Source: Chitinophagales bacterium | GTDB taxonomy: Bacteria > Bacteroidota > Bacteroidia > Chitinophagales > Saprospiraceae | NCBI GenBank assembly: GCA_017303875.1 | Contig: JAFLBP010000025.1 | Coordinates: 1 to 64,000 of the forward strand | Direction of reading: 5' to 3' | Length of the DNA stretch: 64,000 bases | Shown here: positions 35,402-42,759 of the stretch, piece after piece | How positions within the stretch are numbered: position 1 is the first letter of the stretch | Layout: every line of letters starts with the position of its first letter | The notes under the pieces: generated by a model | The model's database searches: none | The model's input: the letters and a program-made list of their open reading frames with translations, nothing else | Told to the model about the DNA's origin: nothing | Program-made: the position numbers and the translations under genes

Positions 35402-35491
35402 TCAGCATACGAATCGATTTGCCGCTTCGGTTTTACGCGAACAACAGCAACAACAACAATCCGTATTGGCGAGCATAATGACTTCAATCAT
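35402..35491 (-). CDS. Poly-cysteine leader peptide of the sulfur operon
   Basis: A 29-codon open frame beginning ATG ATT GAA at 35,491 and ending TGC TGA at 35,402. Residues 12-17 are six consecutive Cys (codons TGT TGT TGT TGC TGT TGT at 35,458-35,441), and the last residue is also Cys. The peptide reads MIEVIMLANTD, then C6, then SRKTEAANRFVC. Its position between a promoter box and the terminator ahead of cysH marks it as a regulatory leader, not a functional protein. Low charged-Cys-tRNA would stall the ribosome on the Cys run and leave the antiterminator segment (35,421-35,430) free. A second in-frame ATG is at codon 6. Expression is inferred, not shown. Confidence 0.88.
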   Translation of the reverse strand: MIEVIMLANTDCCCCCCSRKTEAANRFVC

Positions 35492-35495
35492 GCTG

Positions 35496-35527
35496 CAAAG
35501 GTAGGCGTACTTATTTCATTCATGCAA
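35496..35527 (-). promoter_or_regulatory. Promoter of the poly-Cys leader and sulfur train
   Basis: On the minus strand a TTG (35,527-35,525) and a TACCTTTG box (35,503-35,496) are separated by 21 nt, matching the Bacteroidota -33 TTG / -7 TAnnTTTG arrangement. The A of the leader ATG is only 5 nt past the box, so transcription may begin at or next to the start codon. The gap 35,528-35,745 to the divergent winged-helix gene is AT-rich and holds no other gene. Confidence 0.75.
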
Positions 35528-35745
35528 GTTAAAATTCCACTTTCGCCAAAAAAAATATTTTATTTTGCCTAATCAGTTTTTAATTTTAAATTTTTAAATG
35601 AACGGACAAAATAAAAAATTATTGTCTATTGAAATGGTGGACTAAAAGATGGGCGCGTAAAAATCGGGCTTTTCGGCATTTTGCCTGTTTAGGTTTATGC
35701 ATCTACTTTTTACGAATCGCCTTATCTTTACCCAAAATTGAAACA

Positions 35746-36813
35746 ATGTCTGATATTCCCCGCTTGCGCTTGTACCAACACCAACTCCTGCACAACAAAC
35801 ATACCACGCCACAGGCGTTGGTGGCGTACTTGGGTGCGGTACAGGCGCAGGACTACCCCATGTCGAAATGGGCGATTGGCTTGCGTATTGCCGGCCTGCA
35901 TACCGACCACAGTATCGAAGCGGCGCTGGATGCGGGTGAATTGGTCAGGACGCATGTATTGCGCCCGACCTGGCATATCGTTGCTGCGAGCGATGTGCGC
36001 TGGATGCTTGCCCTCACTGCCAAACAGATTAAATCCGCTTCCGCTGCCCGCGACCGGGATCTGGGAATAGATCAGGCACTTTACACACGCTGCAATGATC
36101 TCATTGCGAGGGCTTTGGAAGGCGGTCGCGAGCTGACCCGGGAAGCTGTCATGCTGGAACTGGAAAAGGCTGGCATTGAAACCAACCCTAGTCGGGCGGT
36201 GCATTTTATGATGAATGCCGAAGTGGATGGCATTGTTTGTAACGGTAAAATGCAGGGGAAATCTATCTCATACGCACTTATGGATGAGAAAATTGCCAAA
36301 GGCCCCTTGTACCCTCGTGAAGAAGCGCTGGCGCTGCTCGCCCGCCGCTATTTCAACAGCCACGGCCCGGCTACGCTGCCCGATTTTCACTGGTGGTCGG
36401 GATTGTCTATGCCGGATGCGCGTTTGGGGCTGGAAAGTATTAAAAGCGAACTGGAATCTTTTGAGTCGGAGGGTAAAACCTACTGGCTCAGGGATCCTTC
36501 AGCGCCGGCAGCCGCCGATTCGGTGTTTTTTCTGCCGGCTTTTGATGAATATACCGTGGCATATAAAGATCGCAGCGCGGTTTTTAGTCCGCAATGGCAT
36601 AAAGACGCCATCACGAGCAATGGTATTTTTAAACCGATTATTGTGGTGAATGGTCAGGTGAAGGGCATTTGGAAGCGCACGGTACAGAAAAACCGGGTAC
36701 TGATTGAGCCTTTCTTCTTTGCTGCTTCCGACCTGCTCCCGATGGAAGTGATGGAAAGGGCTGTTGCGCCGTTTGCGGCGTTTTTGGGGGCTGAGCCGGT
36801 AATTAAATTGTAG
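35746..36813 (+). CDS. Winged-helix DNA-binding domain protein (DUF1006/AlkZ-like)
   Basis: A 355-residue protein of the winged-helix family that includes the interstrand-crosslink glycosylase AlkZ/YcaQ and many uncharacterised proteins. Start at 35,746 (MSDIPRLRLYQHQLL), preceded by TATCTTTA near 35,722; the frame upstream to 35,629 is not supported. Diagnostic segments are LGAVQAQDYPMSKWAIGLR, VRTHVLRPTWHIVAASDVRWM, RRYFNSHGPATLPDFHWWSGL and FLPAFDEYTVAYKDR. The catalytic QxQ-like motif of AlkZ may correspond to VQAQD near residue 30. DNA repair activity is therefore possible but unproven. It is divergent from the sulfur train. Confidence 0.85.
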   Translation: MSDIPRLRLYQHQLLHNKHTTPQALVAYLGAVQAQDYPMSKWAIGLRIAGLHTDHSIEAALDAGELVRTHVLRPTWHIVAASDVRWMLALTAKQIKSASAARDRDLGIDQALYTRCNDLIARALEGGRELTREAVMLELEKAGIETNPSRAVHFMMNAEVDGIVCNGKMQGKSISYALMDEKIAKGPLYPREEALALLARRYFNSHGPATLPDFHWWSGLSMPDARLGLESIKSELESFESEGKTYWLRDPSAPAAADSVFFLPAFDEYTVAYKDRSAVFSPQWHKDAITSNGIFKPIIVVNGQVKGIWKRTVQKNRVLIEPFFFAASDLLPMEVMERAVAPFAAFLGAEPVIKL

Positions 36814-36960
36814 CTTGCTTGCATGGTTAATTTGTTGCTTATCAATTGTTTATAATATTGAGGTCGCACCGCACCTAAAATATTATACCCGGAGGCGAAC
36901 AATCCGTGTTTGAGGAAATCGGAACCGCATTTGAAAAACGCTACCTGATTTGCCGTAAAA

Positions 36961-38388
36961 CTACTGCTTCACCAATTTTCGGCAAATACGTTTCCCGTTT
37001 TCCGTCGTGTAGGTGAGTACATAAACGCCCGCCGACTGCGTAGTTAAATCAATTTCAACCAATTGATTATTAATTGATTGTACAGAATAAATGCGTCGCC
37101 CCTGCAAATCCGAAACCTCAATTTGCCCATACAATCCCGTTTCGTGGTAAACCGAAATCGCCCCGGAAAACGGATTGGGGAAAATATGCAGTCCGGCGGC
37201 ATTTTCCGGAACCTCTACGCTGCTGGTCGTACAAGTGGGCGGCGTGCTGATTAAAGGCGCAAAAAACTGCGCCACTTGTAATTCCCGCAAGGCCCGGTTG
37301 TCGTAGGCATGGCAAGGCGTATTTACCTGATCTAAACAGGAACCCTGGCCAAAAACAAAACTGTATGGGAAATTTATGGCTGTAAACTCAGTCCTGATAT
37401 TGTACCCGTAATTGCCACTGGTATTCCAGTTTCGGATAACGCGGCTGCCATAAATCTTTGGTGTATTGCCAATGCCATAGCAATTGTAACCATTGGTAAA
37501 GCACCAGCTCAGCCCCCACATGACCTGGTTGCTGTCTATGGGTACAATAATATCGCAGGGCTGGTGAAAGGAATAAATGGCCGGCTTGGGTTTACCTTGC
37601 GGAATCAAGCGCAGCAGGTTGCTCAACATCGCCCCGTAAATATTAGCGACTCCTTTAATGGTATATTTTACCTGCGTAGGTTCGATATTGCCCTCCAGAT
37701 CACCCAGATCGGGCCGCGGAATGCTGTTGGCAAAAAACTCCCCTGCGTTATAAGTACAATTCGCCGTATTGCTTGAGGGTTTGTTGGCGTCGTTGATGGC
37801 GTAAGTTTGGGCCGGACGTTCGGGCAAAGTATCCAGCAGGGCCAAACCCAGCGCCAGAAACGCGCCTGCGCTTTCGCCGCCCACAAACACATTGGCTGTG
37901 TCAATGCGGTATTGCGCATGTCGGTTGATCAGGTAGCGCAGCGCGCCTTTGCCATCCTGCACCGCGCGATAATAGGCGCGGTACCACTCGGCCGAGTCGG
38001 TGGCAAACACACAATTGTAATTTGGGTAATTGCAGTTCCAGGCGCTTTCATCGCCGATCATGCCCAGCCGATAACCGATACTGGCCGTCACATAACCCCG
38101 TTTCGCGAATTCCCGGCAGAGGGCATGAATGCTCTGGTCGTTTTTATTGCCTTCCAGAAAAGCGCCACCGTGCGCAAGCAGGAGCAGCGGGCGTCGGGCC
38201 GAGCTGTCGGTACAAACAGGCAAATACAAATCCAGCTGAAGGGTTTCTGTACTGCCGTTGAAATTGACCGCCGAGCCATAACTGAGGTTGTAGATGCTGT
38301 CGTAGCTGTATTGCTTCGTCACCCATTGTTGGGCCTGCGTCTGTTGAAGCAGCGCAAAAAAGCAAAAAATAATGCTGAGATGGCGCAT
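36961..38388 (-). CDS. Secreted alpha/beta-hydrolase esterase with T9SS sorting domain
   Basis: A 475-residue secreted protein. Start at 38,388 (MRHLSIIFCFFALLQQTQAQ) gives a signal peptide. The hydrolase domain shows the oxyanion motif LLLAHGGAFLEGNKND near residue 75 and the nucleophile motif FVGGESAGAFLALGLALLD near 170, as in carboxylesterases of the hormone-sensitive-lipase or feruloyl-esterase type. The C-terminus (LHIFPNPFSGAISVYHETG, VSDLQGRRIYSVQ, GVYVLTYTTENGKRICRKLVKQ in part) is a Por-type T9SS signal that targets it to the cell surface or medium. The 147-bp gap before the divergent-strand neighbour holds nothing recognisable. Confidence 0.88.
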   Translation of the reverse strand: MRHLSIIFCFFALLQQTQAQQWVTKQYSYDSIYNLSYGSAVNFNGSTETLQLDLYLPVCTDSSARRPLLLLAHGGAFLEGNKNDQSIHALCREFAKRGYVTASIGYRLGMIGDESAWNCNYPNYNCVFATDSAEWYRAYYRAVQDGKGALRYLINRHAQYRIDTANVFVGGESAGAFLALGLALLDTLPERPAQTYAINDANKPSSNTANCTYNAGEFFANSIPRPDLGDLEGNIEPTQVKYTIKGVANIYGAMLSNLLRLIPQGKPKPAIYSFHQPCDIIVPIDSNQVMWGLSWCFTNGYNCYGIGNTPKIYGSRVIRNWNTSGNYGYNIRTEFTAINFPYSFVFGQGSCLDQVNTPCHAYDNRALRELQVAQFFAPLISTPPTCTTSSVEVPENAAGLHIFPNPFSGAISVYHETGLYGQIEVSDLQGRRIYSVQSINNQLVEIDLTTQSAGVYVLTYTTENGKRICRKLVKQ

Positions 38389-38411
38389 AAGCAAAATTGG
38401 TTTAAACCAGA

Positions 38412-39905
38412 TTATTCTGCGAAAACAGCCTTCGGCGCACCGTATTTTTTTATCCAGGTGCTTGTCGGGATTTCGTCGGTGCCGATGTTATAAATCAGCA
38501 TTTTCCAGGCGCCGTTTTCGTATTTCAGCAGGCCATTGGCGCGTTCTACGAGTTTGCCGGAGTTGTACAGCGATGCATAAGGGCCGTAGCTGTAATTCAC
38601 CGGCGCACCGTTGGGTTGCAAGGGACGGGTGCGCAGCAGCGCGTAGTTGCCGTTAGTTTTGTAGCTGACTACTTCTAATTTAGTCGGGGTAGACAGCTTG
38701 CTGCTCACAGCGTTATTCAGTACTTCTAATGCGGCTTTTTTGCGCAGCCATTTTGCACCTGCAAGTGCTTCATCTATAAGGGTTTGCACTTCGTGGCGCG
38801 TGCCCATACCCACTTCTCCGATACTTTTTGCGGTGATACTTTCCGGCAGGGTATTGTAAGTAAGGAGGGTGCTTTGCAGGCCTTTTTTCAACTGATCGAA
38901 CGGGATGGTTTTACCGGAAATTTTGACGGTTCCGTTTTTATCCACGGTCACGCTGGGCAGGGGTTTGGCAGCCGGTGCTTTGGGTTTTGCAGGTGGTGGT
39001 GGCGCCACGGTTTTTTTGCTTTTAAAAATATCGGGAATTGGCGGCGCTACTTTATTCAGCGTAACAAATTTGGCGTCGCACTCTTTAAAATAAACAAAGT
39101 CGTTCATGCTGTTACCTGTGTTCTGGAAGGTAATGGCGTCGTCTTTGATCGTAAATTCCAGATCACTTTTGGTATTTCCTTTAATGCCCTTGAGCGTAAA
39201 ATAGGGGTCCGGATCGCCGGGTTTCAGTTCGATGCGGCCCTTTTGGCTGCGGGTAGCCGTGCGCAGGCTAAAATAGTATTGGCCGTCGGTCTTGCTGACC
39301 TCAATCTGCATGGGGCAGGCCGTTTCGGAACTTTGATAAACGCCGGTATCGTCAACAGGCACATAACCGCAATCAATTTTGGAGATCAGCCATTTGCCGT
39401 TTTCTTTTTTGAGTTCAAACTTCGGGTTGCGGGCCGCCGCCGCGCTGGTGTCAGCATAAACGGCATTGGCGCGATCAAGGCCTTGCATTTCCACCAGCAG
39501 GGGCGTGGTGGTCATGTATTTTCCATTCCAGTCCTGTGCGTTGAACACCCGGTCGAAATCCAGTCCAGCCAGCGGGCCTTCCATGCCGTCTTGTTTCCAG
39601 ATGGGTTCGCAGGCTTCCAGATAAGCCCTGTCGTTGGCAAAATATTCCTCGCTGAGCAACTGGCTTTCGCGCAACTGGTCGTAATATTTTTCCAGTTTGG
39701 CGCTGTCGAGTACGGCGTATTTGCCACTGAGGTCGACATATAAGTGTTGTTTGGTGGTGTCCATGACAAACTTTTCATACCAGCCATAAAACTGGTGAAC
39801 GGTTTGTGCGATGGCCTCCGGATCGGCGTTTGCGGTTGTGGAAGGATTGTTTTTGCAGGCAAAAAAAGCAAGCAGCAGGAAGCTCAGTAAGGTTAGTTGT
39901 TTCAT
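38412..39905 (-). CDS. Lipoprotein with DUF3828-like and ExbD-like segments
   Basis: A 497-residue predicted lipoprotein. Start at 39,905 gives MKQLTLLSFLLLAFFACKNN with a lipobox Cys at residue 17. The N-terminal part (about 30-195) resembles DUF3828 proteins (VHQFYGWYEKF, LVEMQGLDRANAVY). A linker of Pro/Ala/Lys (about 305-325) leads to a segment resembling the periplasmic domain of ExbD/TolR (SVTVDKNGTVKISGKTIPFDQLKKGL). The last part (LEVVSYKTNGNYALLRTRPLQP onwards) is unfamiliar. This order of domains is unusual. Function is unknown; it is anchored either in the inner or outer membrane. Confidence 0.7.
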   Translation of the reverse strand: MKQLTLLSFLLLAFFACKNNPSTTANADPEAIAQTVHQFYGWYEKFVMDTTKQHLYVDLSGKYAVLDSAKLEKYYDQLRESQLLSEEYFANDRAYLEACEPIWKQDGMEGPLAGLDFDRVFNAQDWNGKYMTTTPLLVEMQGLDRANAVYADTSAAAARNPKFELKKENGKWLISKIDCGYVPVDDTGVYQSSETACPMQIEVSKTDGQYYFSLRTATRSQKGRIELKPGDPDPYFTLKGIKGNTKSDLEFTIKDDAITFQNTGNSMNDFVYFKECDAKFVTLNKVAPPIPDIFKSKKTVAPPPPAKPKAPAAKPLPSVTVDKNGTVKISGKTIPFDQLKKGLQSTLLTYNTLPESITAKSIGEVGMGTRHEVQTLIDEALAGAKWLRKKAALEVLNNAVSSKLSTPTKLEVVSYKTNGNYALLRTRPLQPNGAPVNYSYGPYASLYNSGKLVERANGLLKYENGAWKMLIYNIGTDEIPTSTWIKKYGAPKAVFAE

Positions 39906-39934
39906 TTTGTGTGGATGCTGTTTTGTTTCAGTAC

Positions 39935-39982
39935 AATTCCTGCGCCTGACTCGGCGCAGGAATTGGTTGGCGGACAAAGGTA
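39935..39982 (-). promoter_or_regulatory. -7 box and 12-bp leader hairpin before the lipoprotein gene
   Basis: On the minus strand a TACCTTTG box (39,982-39,975) is followed by a perfect 12-bp inverted repeat AATTCCTGCGCC / GGCGCAGGAATT with a 6-nt loop (39,964-39,935), ending 30 nt before the ATG. The hairpin has no T-run, so it is more likely an RNA-stabilising or regulatory stem than a terminator. Confidence 0.6.
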
Positions 39983-40002
39983 ACTGGAAAACTTGTTGAA
40001 AA

Positions 40003-40641
40003 TCAATCTTTTTGCGCTGGTTTCCAGATTGTGGCGTCCGGTCGTTTGCCGGTAATCATTTCAAGCATATTGAACAGAAAATCATTTTCTGTTTCTTCGC
40101 TTTCTTCAATCATTTTTTTAAAACCGGTACTCGACAGTGCAAAGAGGGCGGTCAGGTCAAGTTTCCACTGTTTATCTTCTTTGTAAAAATGAAAATAAAG
40201 CGGTGCGGGTTTTCCCCGTGAAACCAGTTGCGCCTTGGCGAAGTTGTCCTCAATAATTACCTCGCCGATGGTATTGTTGGCCACGCTGTTTTTGCCAACC
40301 ATACCGTTGTTAATGGCATAAATGAGCAGGGATTTGCCATTAAAAGCTAATTGTTCTTCCTGTGTGGAGCGATGCCGGGTGGTAAAAACCATAAACTTAT
40401 CGAGGAGTGAAAGGCTTTCGACCTTGGCGGAATCAGCGTTGCGCACCCAATCCGAAACGTCCTGATAATACTTGATGGTGCGGCTGTCGACAAATTTTAC
40501 GGCCTCGGAGCCTTTGTCGTTAAGGATGGCCGATTTGTAATTTTCAAAAGCTTTTTTGACAGCCTCCGCTTCTTTTTTTTGTGCAAAAACGGGTTGGAAA
40601 AACGCTACAAGTAGTAGCAATACACTGAGGTTTTTAAACAT
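40003..40641 (-). CDS. Exported protein of unknown function
   Basis: A 212-residue protein starting at 40,641 with a signal peptide (MFKNLSVLLLLVAFFQPVFAQ). The mature part begins EAEAVKKAFENYKSAILNDKGSEAVKFVDSRTIKYYQDV. This pattern is common in NTF2-like exported proteins that open with a helix and a Ser/Thr-rich loop. Segments VIIEDNFAKAQLVSRGKPAPLYFHFYKEDKQWKLDL are consistent with an NTF2-like or SnoaL-like fold. No catalytic residues are recognisable. A TACATTTG box (40,672-40,665) lies 24 nt before the ATG. Confidence 0.7.
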   Translation of the reverse strand: MFKNLSVLLLLVAFFQPVFAQKKEAEAVKKAFENYKSAILNDKGSEAVKFVDSRTIKYYQDVSDWVRNADSAKVESLSLLDKFMVFTTRHRSTQEEQLAFNGKSLLIYAINNGMVGKNSVANNTIGEVIIEDNFAKAQLVSRGKPAPLYFHFYKEDKQWKLDLTALFALSSTGFKKMIEESEETENDFLFNMLEMITGKRPDATIWKPAQKD

Positions 40642-40733
40642 GATTTGTATAATTTGGTGATCTGCAAATGTACGGAAAAATCGCATTGCCGGAGCGGGTA
40701 GCAACGATAAACGATAAGTGATGAACGATGAAT

Positions 40734-40927
40734 GGGCTTGTCATGCTGAATGGCATGACAAGCCCGCTCATCGTTACAAAAGTTGCCACGAATGCACGAA
40801 TGGCTTCGCGCTTGAATACACACGAAAACAGGCAAACACCAACCCATTCATCGTTACAAAAGTTGCCACGAATGCACGAATGGCTTCGCGCTTGAATACA
40901 CACGAAAACAGGCAAACACCAACCCAT
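40734..40927. repeat. Hairpin plus two tandem copies of an 80-bp repeat upstream of the first paralogue
   Basis: A perfect 12-bp inverted repeat (GGGCTTGTCATG / CATGACAAGCCC, 40,734-40,765) is followed by two near-identical 80-bp units, 40,768-40,847 and 40,848-40,927. Each starts TCATCGTTACAAAAGTTGCC and contains CACGAATGCACGAATGG. A single copy of the same unit precedes the second paralogue at 41,992-42,071. Confidence 0.95.
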
Positions 40928-40958
40928 TCATCGTTCATCACTTATGATTCATCGTTAT

Positions 40959-40966
40959 TATCTTTG
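40959..40966 (+). promoter_or_regulatory. Candidate -7 box for the first paralogue
   Basis: TATCTTTG ends 4 nt before the ATG at 40,971. The identical box and spacing recur before the second paralogue (42,103-42,110). The geometry matches that of the poly-Cys leader and suggests a leaderless or nearly leaderless mRNA. Confidence 0.65.
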
Positions 40967-40970
40967 CTGC

Positions 40971-41609
40971 ATGACACAAAAAGAACTTTTACAGCTTATT
41001 GGACAGGAACTTTTTCCCGACTGGAAAAAGATTTCTGGTTTGGGAGGTGGTTTTGTTTATCGATTATCACGTATGGATGGAATCACAGATACAGTACGTA
41101 TAGCCACATCCACTCTACGTGACGGTTTTAGTATTGGGATATGGCTGTCAGGTGATCGTACATTTAATGAAGTTGAAGACATTATGGAATTTTTTTGTAG
41201 AAAATATAATAAAACTCAACTATTTGCAACAATAAAGCTTAATGCGATTTCGCCAATGGACTGGTCTTCCACCCCCATCGAAAGCGCAGAAGACCTGACG
41301 CCAATCTACGCGCCGATGCGGGAGGTGGTGTTCGATCAGATACTGCCATTTCTGGAGCGTTTCAACACTTTAGAGGCCGTTTATGAACATGCAATGGAGA
41401 TGCACAGGATAAGAGATACAGATCTATTTGCATTATCACGATTCATACATAGTCCTGTCAACTACAGATTATTAATCTTAAAAAGATTGATTGCTGTACC
41501 GGATTTTATTGAATATGGTGAGCGAGAAGCTGAATTTTATAGAAAAGATCCACACTTTGATACTCTAGGATTCTATATTGAACTCTTCGAATACCTCAAA
41601 AAAATGTAA
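40971..41609 (+). CDS. Duplicated protein of unknown function, copy 1
   Basis: A 212-residue soluble protein I do not recognise. It begins MTQKELLQLIGQELFPDWKK and ends GFYIELFEYLKKM. The N-terminal 27 residues and the segment from IESAEDLTPIYAPMREVVFDQ (about residue 103) to the end are nearly identical to the second copy at 42,115. Residues about 28-100 differ strongly. There is no signal peptide or membrane segment. The central part is AT-rich compared with the ends. It is followed directly by a truncated fragment of the gene that follows the second copy, so the pair duplicated as a unit. An immunity-protein-like role is conceivable from the divergence pattern but unproven. Confidence 0.7.
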   Translation: MTQKELLQLIGQELFPDWKKISGLGGGFVYRLSRMDGITDTVRIATSTLRDGFSIGIWLSGDRTFNEVEDIMEFFCRKYNKTQLFATIKLNAISPMDWSSTPIESAEDLTPIYAPMREVVFDQILPFLERFNTLEAVYEHAMEMHRIRDTDLFALSRFIHSPVNYRLLILKRLIAVPDFIEYGEREAEFYRKDPHFDTLGFYIELFEYLKKM

Positions 41610-41615
41610 CCCGCC

Positions 41616-41687
41616 ATGAGTATTGTTATTTATTCGAGTGCAGTATCCTCGGGCCGGATTGCCGGGGCGGGTAGTAGCGATGAATGA
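41616..41687 (+). pseudogene. 5' fragment of the 42,760 gene at a duplication junction
   Basis: The first 17 codons (MSIVIYSSAVSSGRIAG) match the start of the intact gene at 42,760 almost base for base, including the 6 nt before the ATG. Immediately after ATTGCCGGGGC the sequence switches to GGGTAGTAGCGATGAATG, which matches 40,694 onward (GGGTAGCAACGAT). The frame then stops. This is a remnant left by a tandem duplication, not a functional gene. Confidence 0.9.
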
Positions 41688-41768
41688 TGAATGATGAATG
41701 GGCTTGTCATCCTGAGCAGAGTGTGCCTGCAGGATGCTAAACCCTGATAACTGTTCACTGCTTCCTTC

Positions 41769-41912
41769 GTCTGAACCGGGATTTGGGGATTCAGGGGGGC
41801 GCAGATTGGATTTATCGTGATCATTTGGATTGCGCTACGATGACTAATCCGGTTTATCGCAATAAAATCCAATCTGCGAAATCCCTGAATCCCCCCAAAT
41901 CCCGGTTCAGAC
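41769..41912. repeat. 144-bp palindromic element (GTCTGAACC...GGTTCAGAC)
   Basis: Inverted arms of about 45-50 nt start GTCTGAACCGGGATTTGGGG and end CCCCAAATCCCGGTTCAGAC. They contain a GCAGATTGGATTT / AAATCCAATCTGC internal match and a central segment of about 40 nt. Elements of this general form are scattered in Bacteroidota genomes. Here it lies inside a roughly 265-bp segment that interrupts the loop of the GGGCTTGTCAT hairpin in the second copy of the duplication. The surrounding gap 41,688-42,114 has no gene. Confidence 0.9.
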
Positions 41913-41991
41913 AAAAAGCGCAGGCGCTAAAGCCGCGCACCCTGCTCACCCCCGGCCAGATACTTCGCTTCGCTGAGCATGACAAGCCCGC

Positions 41992-42110
41992 TCATCGTTA
42001 CAAAAGTTGCCACGAATGCACGAATGGCTTCGCGCTTGAATACACACGAAAACAGGCAAACACCAACCCATTCATCGTTCATCACTTATCATTCATCGTT
42101 ATTATCTTTG
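41992..42110. repeat. Single 80-bp repeat and promoter box upstream of the second paralogue
   Basis: One copy of the 80-bp unit (41,992-42,071) is followed by TTCATCGTTCATCACTTATC and a TATCTTTG box at 42,103-42,110. The box ends 4 nt before the ATG, as at the first copy. Confidence 0.9.
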
Positions 42111-42114
42111 CTGC

Positions 42115-42753
42115 ATGACACAAAAAGAACTTTTACAGCTTGTCGGTCAGGAGCTATTTCCCGACTGGAAAAAGATTTCTGGTTTGGGAGGTGGTCTCAT
42201 ATATCGGAAGAAAGCATTAGAAGGAGTTGACGATATAATTATTTTTCCATCAGGAACACTAAGGGATGGACTCTACGTGGGTACTTCACTTGTTGGTGCT
42301 CGATCGTTTGATGTCGTCGAGAATATTCTGGAGAGTTTCTTTCGGAAAAAAAATCTTAATGATTTACTTATCACAATAAAATATATACTTGATGTAAAGA
42401 ACGATTGGTCATCAGTTTCCATCGAAAGCGCAGAGGACCTGACGCCAATCTACGCGCCGATGCGGGAGGTGGTGTTCGATCAGATACTGCCATTTCTGGA
42501 GCGTTTTAATACTTTAGAGGCCGTTTATGAACATGCAATGGAGATGCACAGGATAAGAGATACAGATGAGTTTGCATTATCACGCTTCATACATAGTCCT
42601 GTTGAGTACAGGTTATTGATCTTAAAAAGATTGATTGTTGCGCCTGATTTTATTGAATATGGAGAACGGTTCGCAGAGGCTTACAAGGATAACCCTCATT
42701 GGGATTCAAAAGGATTCTATATTGAACTCTTCGAATACCTCAAAAAAATGTAA
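42115..42753 (+). CDS. Duplicated protein of unknown function, copy 2
   Basis: A 212-residue soluble protein, paralogue of the gene at 40,971. Ends are conserved (MTQKELLQLVGQELFPDWKK; IESAEDLTPIYAPMREVVF to GFYIELFEYLKKM). The central region differs (LIYRKKALEGVDDIIIFPSG against VYRLSRMDGITDTVRIATST), although both keep a TLRDG motif, so they align without gaps. It overlaps no other gene and ends 6 nt before the intact partner gene at 42,760, suggesting one transcript and a functional link. Family unknown. Confidence 0.7.
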   Translation: MTQKELLQLVGQELFPDWKKISGLGGGLIYRKKALEGVDDIIIFPSGTLRDGLYVGTSLVGARSFDVVENILESFFRKKNLNDLLITIKYILDVKNDWSSVSIESAEDLTPIYAPMREVVFDQILPFLERFNTLEAVYEHAMEMHRIRDTDEFALSRFIHSPVEYRLLILKRLIVAPDFIEYGERFAEAYKDNPHWDSKGFYIELFEYLKKM

Positions 42754-42759
42754 CCCGCC

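Noticed and set aside
40768-40927. Possible CRISPR-like direct repeats
   Set aside because: Two adjacent 80-bp copies without spacers and without cas genes are a tandem duplication, not a CRISPR array.
41610-42114. Possible small RNA or extra gene in the gap between the paralogues
   Set aside because: All of the gap is explained by the truncated gene fragment, hairpin arms, the 144-bp palindrome and the 80-bp repeat; no coding or structured RNA family is recognised.
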